Of a stretch of 9,558 bases of DNA, positions 1 to 6,204 are shown one piece after another; positions within the stretch are counted from its first letter, which is position 1, and every line of letters begins with the position of its first letter. Position numbers and translations under genes: made by a program. A model generated the notes under the pieces. It saw only the letters and a program-made list of their open reading frames with translations, was not told where the DNA came from and made no database searches. Origin of the DNA: Hyphomicrobiales bacterium (GTDB lineage: Bacteria; Pseudomonadota; Alphaproteobacteria; Rhizobiales; Xanthobacteraceae); contig JACQTM010000242.1 in NCBI GenBank assembly GCA_016210825.1, forward strand, positions 1 to 9,558, written 5' to 3'.

Positions 1-251
1 CGCCCGAACTCGTCATGTTCGACGAGCCATCGCTGGGGCTGGCGCCGACAATCGTGCAGACCGTGCTCAAAACCATCCGCGATCTCAATCGCGACGGGTT
101 AACCTGCGTGCTTGTCGAGCAGAATGTCGCGGTTTCACTCAAGCTTGCAAGCCGCGCATATGTGCTTGAAAACGGCCGTATCACGCTCAGCGGAACCGGC
201 GCGGAACTCCTTGCCGATGATCGAGTCCGCCAAGCTTATCTCGGTATGTGA
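1..251 (+). CDS. livF: LivF-type branched-chain amino-acid ABC transporter ATPase, C-terminal end (5' truncated)
   Basis: The reading frame enters the window already open (first complete codon at base 3) and ends at TGA 249-251, giving the last 82 residues of an ABC ATPase. It begins inside the Walker B region (ELVMFDEP), followed by the D-loop segment SLGLAP. It continues through VLVEQN, the switch region in which LivF/LivG-type ATPases typically carry Gln where other ABC proteins have His. The tail YVLENGRITLSGTGAELLADDRVRQAYLGM matches the usual LivF ending. By family knowledge, LivF is one of two cytoplasmic ATPases that drive high-affinity uptake of branched-chain amino acids or related solutes with the LivHM permeases. 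The rest of the operon presumably lies upstream of the window. The actual substrate cannot be told, since Liv-type systems also import amides, urea and aromatic compounds. Confidence 0.82.
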   Translation, partial: PELVMFDEPSLGLAPTIVQTVLKTIRDLNRDGLTCVLVEQNVAVSLKLASRAYVLENGRITLSGTGAELLADDRVRQAYLGM

Positions 252-255
252 TTCT

Positions 256-274
256 GGCGCCGCGCAAGCGCGCC
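256..274 (+). terminator. GC-rich stem-loop just after livF, possible terminator
   Basis: Four bases after the livF stop, 256-260 (GGCGC) can pair with 270-274 (GCGCC). After a bulged C261, 262-263 pairs with 268-269, closing a GCAA loop of the stable GNRA type. An alternative 6-bp pairing is 260-265 with 277-282. There is no run of T afterwards, so it is not a classical intrinsic terminator. It could instead protect the 3' end of the transcript or act with Rho. Confidence 0.35.
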
Positions 275-338
275 AAGCGCGGTAATCCGCACTGTCAATG
301 GTGAAAAGGGAAAGTGCATCCACAGGGACGTCATGATC

Positions 339-358
339 TCGTCGCGAGAACGCGACGA
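339..358. repeat. Perfect 8-bp hairpin with AGAA tetraloop
   Basis: TCGTCGCG (339-346) and CGCGACGA (351-358) are exact reverse complements separated by AGAA. The hairpin lies about 90 bases after livF in non-coding DNA and is not followed by a T-tract. Its role is unknown: it could be a second terminator-like or mRNA-end structure, or part of an untranslated RNA. Confidence 0.5.
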
Positions 359-652
359 CGCGCCGATCAGTGCGTTCGCCATGGCGCAGGCCAATTCATC
401 CCGAGACGGGCCGACGGAATGCGCCGGGACAAGCGTTGCATCGCTGAAATCTGGCCTTTCGCTCGCGCAGAATGAAACTTGTCTAGAAATGACATCCATG
501 GATTTCACCTATTATCAACGGTGATCGACGATACCGCGCCGGTATTTCACGAAATTGTTAGTGCCGAATCTCAAAGGCATAGCGACGTTGTGCTATACGC
601 AATTGTTTTTCAAAGCCAATCCGATTACGGACAATCCCCCAAAATTTCCGTG

Positions 653-659
653 AAGGAGA
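653..659 (+). promoter_or_regulatory. Strong Shine-Dalgarno for the GST gene
   Basis: AAGGAGA lies seven bases before the ATG at 667, a near-ideal ribosome binding site that fixes the start of the GST gene. Confidence 0.8.
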
Positions 660-666
660 CATTCCG

Positions 667-1275
667 ATGAAGCTATATTTTGCACCCGGCGCGTGTTCGC
701 TGTCGCCACACATCGTGTTGCGTGAGGCCGGAATTCCCTTCGAACTCGAGCAGGTGGACACGCGAGAAAAAAAGACCAAATCCGGTAAGGACTATTGGGC
801 GATCAACCCAAAGGGACAGGTTCCGGTGCTCGAATTCGACAATGGCGAACGGCTGACTGAAGGACCGGTCATCGTTCAGGTTCTCGCCGATCAGAAGCCG
901 GCATCCGCGTTGACGCCGCCTCCCGGTACGATGGATCGCGCGCGGGTGCAGGAATGGCTCAATTTTGTTGGGTCGGAATTGCATAAGACGTTCGGTCCGA
1001 TTTTCCGGCCGACGACGCCCGATGAATACAAAAAAATCTCCAGGGAAAACCTCGGCAAGCGTTTCGATTGGCTCGATACGCAGCTCACGGGCAAGCAATA
1101 TCTGATGGGTGACAAGTTTACGGTCGCTGACGCCTATATGTTCACGGTGGTGCGCTGGTCACCGCGCGTCGAGATCAACCTGGCCAAATGGCCGAATCTC
1201 AAGGCCTATATCGATCGCGTGGCACAGCGCCCAATGGTACAGGAGGCGTTTAAGGCAGAAGGACTGACCATGTAG
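667..1275 (+). CDS. Beta-class glutathione S-transferase (GstA-like)
   Basis: A complete 202-residue cytosolic GST, the usual length for the bacterial beta class. The N-terminal thioredoxin-like domain (about 1-80) opens with MKLYFAPGACSLSPHIVLRE, placing the class-defining Cys at residue 10. The glutathione-site loop NPKGQVPVL holds the cis-Pro at 53, and TEG follows at 64-66. The helical C-terminal domain (about 87-202) carries ELHK with His106, known in beta-class enzymes to line the active site, and the folding motif FTVADAYMFTVVRW. The family conjugates glutathione to electrophiles or binds it as a mixed disulfide for detoxification; some members act as isomerases or dehalogenases. The start is fixed by a strong ribosome binding site. 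The gene is convergent with an FAH-family hydrolase. The best match by eye is E. coli GstA, and the true substrate is unknown. Confidence 0.94.
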   Translation: MKLYFAPGACSLSPHIVLREAGIPFELEQVDTREKKTKSGKDYWAINPKGQVPVLEFDNGERLTEGPVIVQVLADQKPASALTPPPGTMDRARVQEWLNFVGSELHKTFGPIFRPTTPDEYKKISRENLGKRFDWLDTQLTGKQYLMGDKFTVADAYMFTVVRWSPRVEINLAKWPNLKAYIDRVAQRPMVQEAFKAEGLTM

Positions 1276-1301
1276 TGCGATTAGTGCGCGATTGGCATTT
1301 G

Positions 1302-1334
1302 ATCAGGCAACGGCGTTGTCTGTGGTGCCGTGAT
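1302..1334. terminator. Stem-loop between convergent GST and FAH-family genes
   Basis: ATCAGGCA (1302-1309) pairs with TGCC-G-TGAT (1326-1334) with one bulged G at 1330. A competing short hairpin, 1305-1311 with 1315-1321, lies inside. It sits in the 63-base gap between two convergent stop codons, where a bidirectional terminator would be expected. Neither strand shows a clear T-tract, so the call is tentative. Confidence 0.35.
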
Positions 1335-1338
1335 GTAA

Positions 1339-2049
1339 CTATTTCTTCGGCGGGCCGATGGTCACGGTAAGCCTGCCTACACCGTCGATCTCGCATTCCA
1401 CCTTGTCGCCGGGGACAAGCGCGCCGACGCCGGCCGGCGTTCCGGTCATGATAATGTCGCCGGCGGCAAGCTCGACCATCTCCGAGAGCTTCCAGATCGT
1501 CTCCGGTACGTTCCAGATCATTTGGTTGAGATCGCCTTCCTGCTTCACCGTGCCGTTTACTTTCAGTGCGATGCGTCCCTTCGCCGGGTGACCGATCTTG
1601 GCGGCGGGCTGCAGCGGTCCGCATGGGGCGGATGCATCGAAGGCCTTGCCAATCTCCCACGGCCGTTTGATTTCCCGCGAGGCGATTTGCAGGTCGCGAC
1701 GCGTCAGGTCAATGCCGACACCATAGCCCCAAATGCAATCTCGCGCCTTTTCCGGCTTGATATTGCTGCCGCCGGATTTCAGCGCCACCACCATCTCGAC
1801 CTCGTGATGCATATCCTTGGTTAGCGGCGGATAAGGTACGGTGCCGCCGTCCGGCACGATGGCGTCGGCGGGCTTGGCGAAGAAGAACGGCGGCTGCCGC
1901 TCGTCCTGGCCCATCTCGCGGATGTGTTCGACATAATTACGGCCGACGCACCAGATGCGGCGCACGGGAAAGAGTTGCGAGGAGCCGGCAATTGCAAGCG
2001 CAGGCTGCGAGGGTGCGGGAATGACGTAACGTTTATCGTCGGCGCTCAT
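1339..2049 (-). CDS. Fumarylacetoacetate hydrolase family enzyme (acylpyruvate/fumarylpyruvate hydrolase-like)
   Basis: A complete 236-residue protein of the FAH superfamily. The N-terminal IWCVGRNYVEHIREMG (about 32-47) and PPFFFAKPADAIV (about 53-65) are followed by the metal site. Glu83 and Glu85 of HHEVEMVVAL and Asp114 of GVGIDLTRRDLQ are the expected Mg2+/Mn2+ ligands. MTGTPAGVGAL (201-211) is the conserved substrate-loop motif. The family cleaves C-C bonds of 1,3-diketo acids. The short length without the large FAH N-terminal domain, and the FFxKPAD and DLTRRDLQ motifs, point to the acylpyruvate/fumarylpyruvate hydrolase branch, such as NagK of gentisate breakdown, rather than true tyrosine-pathway FAH. 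It lies 47 bases downstream of the ABC exporter on the same strand and may be partly read through. The Shine-Dalgarno is weak. The family call is firm; the exact substrate is inferred. Confidence 0.93.
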   Translation of the reverse strand: MSADDKRYVIPAPSQPALAIAGSSQLFPVRRIWCVGRNYVEHIREMGQDERQPPFFFAKPADAIVPDGGTVPYPPLTKDMHHEVEMVVALKSGGSNIKPEKARDCIWGYGVGIDLTRRDLQIASREIKRPWEIGKAFDASAPCGPLQPAAKIGHPAKGRIALKVNGTVKQEGDLNQMIWNVPETIWKLSEMVELAAGDIIMTGTPAGVGALVPGDKVECEIDGVGRLTVTIGPPKK

Positions 2050-2096
2050 GGGATTTTGCGTTCGTCGTGGGGTTAACGGGACAGTTGAAATGAAAC

Positions 2097-3911
2097 TCAG
2101 GCGGATGACGCAACTACCGATACCGGTTCTTGCTGTTTTTGTTCCATCAGCGCGAGCCGGTAGAAGGACGCATATCGGCCGCCCTTGCGAAGCAATTCCT
2201 CGTGTCGTCCGGATTCAACCAATGCGCCACCCTCGAGAACATGGATGCAATCGGCGTGCGCGACCGTGTGCAGGCGGTGCGCGATTGCGATCGTGGTCCG
2301 GCCCTGGCACAGATGCGCGATCGCGTCCTGAACCTGGCGCTCGGATTCCGAATCGAGCGAAGCGGTAGCCTCATCGAGCAGGATCAGCGGAGCATCCTTA
2401 ATCAGCGCGCGCGCCACCGCGATGCGCTGCCGCTGGCCGCCGGAAAGCTGCAGACCATGCTCACCTACGGGTGTGTCATAGCCCGAGGGAAAGCTCATGA
2501 TGAAGTCATGGGCATGCGCCGCCTGCGCCGCCGCTACAATCTCGCTCTCGGGTGCATCTGGTTTCCCGAACGCGATGTTCTCGCGTACAGTGGCATGGAA
2601 AAGGAAAACGTCCTGCCCGACATAGGCGATTTGGCTGCGCAACGACCGCCGGGAGACGGCTGTTATATCCTGTCCATCGATCGTGATGGTACCCGATTGC
2701 GGCTCATAGAGCCGTAAAATCAGATTGACAATAGTCGACTTGCCGCCGCCCGAGGGGCCGACCAATGCCGTCACCTTGCCGGGTGCGGCAACAAACGAAA
2801 GTTTGTCGAGCACGGGCTCGTCTGGGCGGTAGGCAAAGCGAACACGATCTAATTCAACGCGCGCATCCTTAATCCGCAGCGCTGGTCGCTCGTCGTCTTT
2901 CGGCTCGGTTGGCGCGGAATCTATGACTTCGAAGAGGATACGCACACCGACGAGACCCGCATTCATGTCGATGTTGAGGCGAGCCAGGCGCTTGGCCGGT
3001 TCATATGCGAGCAGGAATGCGGCGATGAACGAGAAGAATTCCCCCGGCGTCGCGCCGGTCTCGATGGTGCGGTAACCGCCATAAGTCACGCCGAGCGCTA
3101 TGGCGACGCCGCCGAGCGATTCCATCAATGGGCTTGAGCGGTTGGCAACGCGTGCCAGTTTGTTCGCCTCGTGCTCGACCTCGGCGACGTTCTTTTTTAG
3201 CCGGGTGCGCATTACCTGTTCGAGCGTGAAGGTCTTGACGATGCGGATGCCCTGAATCGTCTCTTGCATGGTCTCGAACAGCCGGGTGCCGCCGCTAAAT
3301 TGGCTCTTGGCGATGGCGCGGATGCGGCGGACAAGCTTGCGCAGCACGAACAGCGCGGGTGGCGCGATCACGAGACTCACCAGCGACATCACTGGGTCCT
3401 GGATGACCATGACGATGATCAACCCGACAAGGGTTAGAAAATCCCGGCCGATGGCGGTGACGAGGAGGTTGAGTACCTGCGTCGCGGAGTTGGCACCCAT
3501 GCTCAGTCGCGCGAGAAACTCCGATGAATGCCGATCACCGAAATAGCCGAGATTCTGCTGCATTAAGCGGTCGAACATGCGGATCTGGTTTTCCGCAACG
3601 ATGCGGTTGCCGATACGCGACAGCGTTACCGCCTGGCCGTAGCTTGCCGCTCCCTTCGCCGCAAAAATTGCCGCGGTGGCGAAACCAAGCGTAATGATGC
3701 CCGGCAGGCTGCGGTTGACGTAGGCCTCGTTGATCACCGTCCCCATCAGGTAGGCGGTGAGCGCGGTCGCCCCGGCGGCAATCGCCATGAACGTGAAGGC
3801 GATCGCGTATTGTTTCCAATGCACGAGCCCGTATTCACTGATAAGGCGGCGGATCAGCTGATAGCCGCTGAACCGGTCCGCCAATGAGGTCTGATCGGTC
3901 GGCTGCGACAT
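2097..3911 (-). CDS. MsbA-type ABC exporter (fused membrane and ATPase domains)
   Basis: A complete 604-residue half-transporter expected to work as an inner-membrane homodimer. Residues about 20-330 form the type-I exporter membrane domain, with hydrophobic helices near 36-58, 70-90, 148-170, 174-190, 266-282 and 290-303. The ATPase domain (about 350-590) is intact: A-loop Tyr361, Walker A GPSGGGKST (385-393), Q-loop Gln433, signature LSGGQ (489-493), Walker B LILLDE (509-514), D-loop ASLD (517-520) and switch His545. AGGGAG lies just before the ATG. The gene follows galE by 126 bases on the same strand, within an LPS-sugar gene region. That makes lipid A-core flipping, as by MsbA, a reasonable inference. 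Sequence alone does not exclude export of another lipid, glycan or drug, and alphaproteobacteria carry several such paralogues, so I assign no gene symbol. Confidence 0.95.
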   Translation of the reverse strand: MSQPTDQTSLADRFSGYQLIRRLISEYGLVHWKQYAIAFTFMAIAAGATALTAYLMGTVINEAYVNRSLPGIITLGFATAAIFAAKGAASYGQAVTLSRIGNRIVAENQIRMFDRLMQQNLGYFGDRHSSEFLARLSMGANSATQVLNLLVTAIGRDFLTLVGLIIVMVIQDPVMSLVSLVIAPPALFVLRKLVRRIRAIAKSQFSGGTRLFETMQETIQGIRIVKTFTLEQVMRTRLKKNVAEVEHEANKLARVANRSSPLMESLGGVAIALGVTYGGYRTIETGATPGEFFSFIAAFLLAYEPAKRLARLNIDMNAGLVGVRILFEVIDSAPTEPKDDERPALRIKDARVELDRVRFAYRPDEPVLDKLSFVAAPGKVTALVGPSGGGKSTIVNLILRLYEPQSGTITIDGQDITAVSRRSLRSQIAYVGQDVFLFHATVRENIAFGKPDAPESEIVAAAQAAHAHDFIMSFPSGYDTPVGEHGLQLSGGQRQRIAVARALIKDAPLILLDEATASLDSESERQVQDAIAHLCQGRTTIAIAHRLHTVAHADCIHVLEGGALVESGRHEELLRKGGRYASFYRLALMEQKQQEPVSVVASSA

Positions 3912-3914
3912 CCG

Positions 3915-3922
3915 CTCCCTTT
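3915..3922 (-). promoter_or_regulatory. Ribosome binding site of the ABC exporter, with adjacent short hairpin
   Basis: On the minus strand AAAGGGAG precedes the exporter ATG. Immediately upstream, GGCC (3923-3926) and GGCC (3931-3934) can form a 4-bp stem around TCAC, ending directly against the Shine-Dalgarno. That position could influence ribosome access, though the stem is short. Confidence 0.5.
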
Positions 3923-3939
3923 GGCCGTGAGGCCGAAAT

Positions 3940-4008
3940 TAATCCGCGAAAACCGGAACGCCTCGCGGGCGCGGCGGCGCTCGTTCCATGCCCTTTGAGC
4001 GCGGATTA
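3940..4008 (-). repeat. Nested inverted repeat between galE and the ABC exporter
   Basis: TAATCCGCG (3940-3948) and CGCGGATTA (4000-4008) are perfect 9-base reverse complements 51 bases apart. Nested inside, GGAACG (3955-3960) and CGTTCC (3982-3987) are perfect 6-base complements enclosing a very GC-rich loop. In the galE-exporter transcript this could fold into one long two-part hairpin. It could serve as a terminator or attenuator for galE, a 3' stabiliser, or a processing site. There is no T-tract. Confidence 0.5.
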
Positions 4009-4037
4009 TTCAAGCCCCAGACGGCGAATATTTCGAT

Positions 4038-5024
4038 TTAAGTCTTGAGTTCCCTTAGCTTTTTCTCCCACTCCAACGCATGGGTGACGATTGTCGGCAG
4101 ATCATCGAAGCGTGGACGCCAGCCGAGCGCCGATCGCGCCCGTTCGCTCGAAGCCACGATCTGAGCCGGGTCGCCGGCTCGCCGCGGCGCGCGCTCGACC
4201 GTGAAATCAACGCCGGACACACGCTTCACGGTTTCAATCACTTGCAGCACGGAGAAGCCGTGACCATAACCGCAATTGGCGGTGAGCGAGGGTGAGCCGC
4301 CGCGCAGATGGGCGAGCGCGTCGGAATGGGCACGGACGAGGTCGCTAACATGGATGTAGTCACGGATGCAGGTACCGTCCGCCGTTGGATAGTCCGTGCC
4401 AAATACTTGCATGCCCGGCCGGATCCCCAAAGCAGCCTGCGCTGCGACCTTAATGAGGTGGGTTGCGATAGGCGTCGATTGTCCCGCGCGCATTTTTGGG
4501 TCGGCACCGGCGACGTTGAAATAGCGCAAAATCACATGCTTTAACCCATGCGCATGATCGACGTCGCGAAGAATTGTTTCCGTCATCAATTTCGACGAGC
4601 CATAAGGCGACATCGGCATTGTGGGCGCATCTTCAGTGACCGGTACGCTCGCTGGATTGCCATAAACCGCCGCCGTGGAAGAAAAGATGAAATGCTCGAC
4701 GCGGCCGTTTACCGCCGCCTCGATCAGGGTGCGGGAATTGGTGGTATTGTTGCGGTAATAGCTCAGTGGATCGGCGACGGAATCCGGCACGACGATCGAT
4801 GCCGCGAAATGGACGATCGCGCGTATCTTGTGTTTGGCGATGATCTCCGCCGCAAGCTTGCCATCGCCGGTATCGCCTACGAACAAGGGAACTTGCTGCG
4901 GCACGGCCCAGCGAAAGCCGGTCGACAGATTGTCGAGTACCACGACCTGCTCGCCGACATCGACGAGCTCCAATACCATGTGGCTGCCGATATAACCGGC
5001 GCCTCCGGTCACCAGGACTGTCAT
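4038..5024 (-). CDS. galE: UDP-glucose 4-epimerase
   Basis: A complete 328-residue extended short-chain dehydrogenase/reductase. The NAD-binding Rossmann motif TGGAGYIGSH is at 6-15. The catalytic residues are Ser115-Thr117 in SSTAAVYG with Tyr141 and Lys145 in YGSSK. GalE hallmarks include YYRNNTTNSRTL (89-100), RYFNVAGADP (167-176), DGTCIRDYIHV (216-226) and RRAGDPAQIVAS (281-292). The enzyme interconverts UDP-glucose and UDP-galactose in the cytoplasm, supplying galactose for LPS core, O-antigen or exopolysaccharide. It is divergent from a glycosyltransferase and precedes an MsbA-like exporter on the same strand, which supports an envelope-polysaccharide role over galactose catabolism (no galK or galT is visible). 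Substrate breadth (UDP-GlcNAc or UDP-xylose variants) cannot be excluded by eye. Confidence 0.95.
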   Translation of the reverse strand: MTVLVTGGAGYIGSHMVLELVDVGEQVVVLDNLSTGFRWAVPQQVPLFVGDTGDGKLAAEIIAKHKIRAIVHFAASIVVPDSVADPLSYYRNNTTNSRTLIEAAVNGRVEHFIFSSTAAVYGNPASVPVTEDAPTMPMSPYGSSKLMTETILRDVDHAHGLKHVILRYFNVAGADPKMRAGQSTPIATHLIKVAAQAALGIRPGMQVFGTDYPTADGTCIRDYIHVSDLVRAHSDALAHLRGGSPSLTANCGYGHGFSVLQVIETVKRVSGVDFTVERAPRRAGDPAQIVASSERARSALGWRPRFDDLPTIVTHALEWEKKLRELKT

Positions 5025-5056
5025 CAGCCGACCCCGCCAATGTGAATCACCTGACT

Positions 5057-5062
5057 ATTGTA
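5057..5062 (-). promoter_or_regulatory. Candidate -10 box for galE
   Basis: On the minus strand TACAAT, five of six matches to TATAAT, lies about 32 bases upstream of the galE ATG in the 124-base divergent gap. No convincing -35 is seen at 16-18 bases, so this is weak. I see no comparably good -10 for the divergent glycosyltransferase. Confidence 0.3.
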
Positions 5063-5148
5063 CGAGACTGCCGTGAAAAAATGGGTAATCGTCGGCACTG
5101 GAAACGGGGCCATTATCGCGGGTTTGCGAGTGGAAAGGGGAGCGAAGG

Positions 5149-6204
5149 TTGGACGCAACGGCGCTTGACCGGCTTGAGGTCATCGTTCCCAACCTGCATT
5201 GGCGCTATTCCGGTGTCACGGCGACCAATCGCATGATAGCGCCGCGCTTGGCGCGGCAGCTTTCCGCCGCATGGTTGGGTCGCGATGCGCCGGAAGGCAT
5301 TACGCGCATGTCCTTTCGCGATCTATGGCGGCTGCATTCGCGCAAATCCGGAGCAAAGGCCCCGATCTGGCACGCAAGACGGAATAACGAGATGATGGCG
5401 GGCCTGCTGCTGCGTCTGTTTGGTTGGCGTTTTTCCCTCGTCTTCACTTCGGCGGGCCAGCGCCATCATACTTGGATCACCCGCTTTCTTATCGCGCGCA
5501 TGGACGGCGTCATCGCGACGAGCGAGACTTCGGCTTCCTTCCTCAAGCGGCGCGCGACCGTTATCCATCATGGCGTCGATACGGCGCTCTATTGCCCGCC
5601 ACCCGATCGTGGCAAGGCTTTTGCGGCGACCGGCCTTCCGGGGAAATTTGCCATCGGCTGCTTCGGGCGCGTACGCGCGCAAAAAGGCACCGATGTGTTC
5701 GTCGCGGCGGTGTGCGAATTATTGCCGAAATTTCCGGATTTCACCGCGCTCATTCTTGGTCCGATTGATGATCGCGCCTTCCTTGCTGGATTGCGCGGCC
5801 GCATCGATGCCGCGGGATTGACGGACCGGGTGCGTATTTTCGGGGAGTTACCGATCGCGGATGTGCCACCCTGGTACCAGCGGATTCTCATTTACGCCTT
5901 CACCTCGCGCGTCGAGGGATTTGGCCTAACTATGCTGGAAGCGATGGCGGCAGGCGCGGCGCTTGTTGCCGCGCGAGCAGGGGCCGCCGATAAAGTCGTG
6001 AGCGTTGGCGAAACCGGAATATTGGTGCCGCCGGGCGACGTCGGCGCACTTGTGCGCGCGCTCGAGCCATTGATGCGCAATCCCGATCGCGCCGCCGAGA
6101 TGGGAAAGCGCGCCCGTCAGCGCGTTATCGAGGAATTCTCCGCCGATGCCGAAGCGTGTCAAATCGTGGATTTCTACCGGCGGGTCTGGGCCGGTACGGC
6201 CTAG
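5149..6204 (+). CDS. GT4-family glycosyltransferase (LpcC-like, probable LPS core)
   Basis: A complete 351-residue retaining glycosyltransferase with GT-B fold, starting at TTG. The start is chosen because EVIVPNLHWRYSGVTAT (10-26) resembles the conserved N-terminus of rhizobial LPS-core mannosyltransferases of the LpcC type. The frame has a stop at 5086-5088 and no ATG or GTG before TTG 5149; GGGGAG and GAAGG precede it. The donor-binding half holds CFGRVRAQKGTDVFV (171-185) and the EX7E motif Glu256-Glu264 in VEGFGLTMLEAMAAGAALVA. Family members use nucleotide sugars at the cytoplasmic face of the inner membrane. Neighbouring galE, gmhA and waaF-like genes suggest transfer to LPS core. LpcC uses GDP-mannose, but donor and acceptor here are not determinable. 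The gene is convergent with gmhA and their stop codons overlap. Confidence 0.9.
   Translation: MDATALDRLEVIVPNLHWRYSGVTATNRMIAPRLARQLSAAWLGRDAPEGITRMSFRDLWRLHSRKSGAKAPIWHARRNNEMMAGLLLRLFGWRFSLVFTSAGQRHHTWITRFLIARMDGVIATSETSASFLKRRATVIHHGVDTALYCPPPDRGKAFAATGLPGKFAIGCFGRVRAQKGTDVFVAAVCELLPKFPDFTALILGPIDDRAFLAGLRGRIDAAGLTDRVRIFGELPIADVPPWYQRILIYAFTSRVEGFGLTMLEAMAAGAALVAARAGAADKVVSVGETGILVPPGDVGALVRALEPLMRNPDRAAEMGKRARQRVIEEFSADAEACQIVDFYRRVWAGTA
6201..6204. other. Palindromic CTAG carrying both convergent stop codons
   Basis: The glycosyltransferase ends with TAG at 6202-6204 (+). gmhA ends with TAG read from 6203-6201 (-). The two genes overlap by exactly the palindrome CTAG, leaving no room for an intergenic terminator. 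Confidence 0.9.

Larger units (their letters stand above)
252..666. other. Gene-free stretch between livF and the GST gene
   Basis: This 415-base interval holds no coding region I can support. Short open frames on both strands (for example 236-508 minus and 333-524 plus) lack recognisable protein features or convincing ribosome binding sites. It contains two GC-rich hairpins near the livF end (annotated separately). The last 150 bases, before the GST gene, are distinctly more AT-rich and are where a promoter would be expected. A possible extended -10 (TG-C-TATACG, 591-599) is visible, but I find no convincing -35 partner. Confidence 0.6.

Noticed and set aside
377..386. Perfect 10-base palindrome CGCCATGGCG
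   Set aside because: Short GC-rich palindromes are common at this base composition; no second copy or promoter context.
236..508. 90-codon minus-strand open frame overlapping the end of livF and the following gap
   Set aside because: Overlaps the real livF end, has no recognisable domain and no convincing ribosome binding site; a GC-rich chance frame.
333..524. 63-codon plus-strand open frame in the livF-GST gap
   Set aside because: No Shine-Dalgarno, no family resemblance, and its sequence includes the 339-358 hairpin; not supportable as a gene.
768..774. In-frame A AAA AAG heptamer in the GST gene, a classical -1 frameshift signal
   Set aside because: It encodes adjacent lysines in a normally Lys-rich stretch of GSTs. 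A -1 shift would meet TAA at 786-788 and give a useless short product, and I see no stimulatory structure.
2130..2717. 195-codon open frame antisense to the ABC exporter
   Set aside because: Shadow of a strong coding gene with intact motifs; the antisense translation shows no domain.
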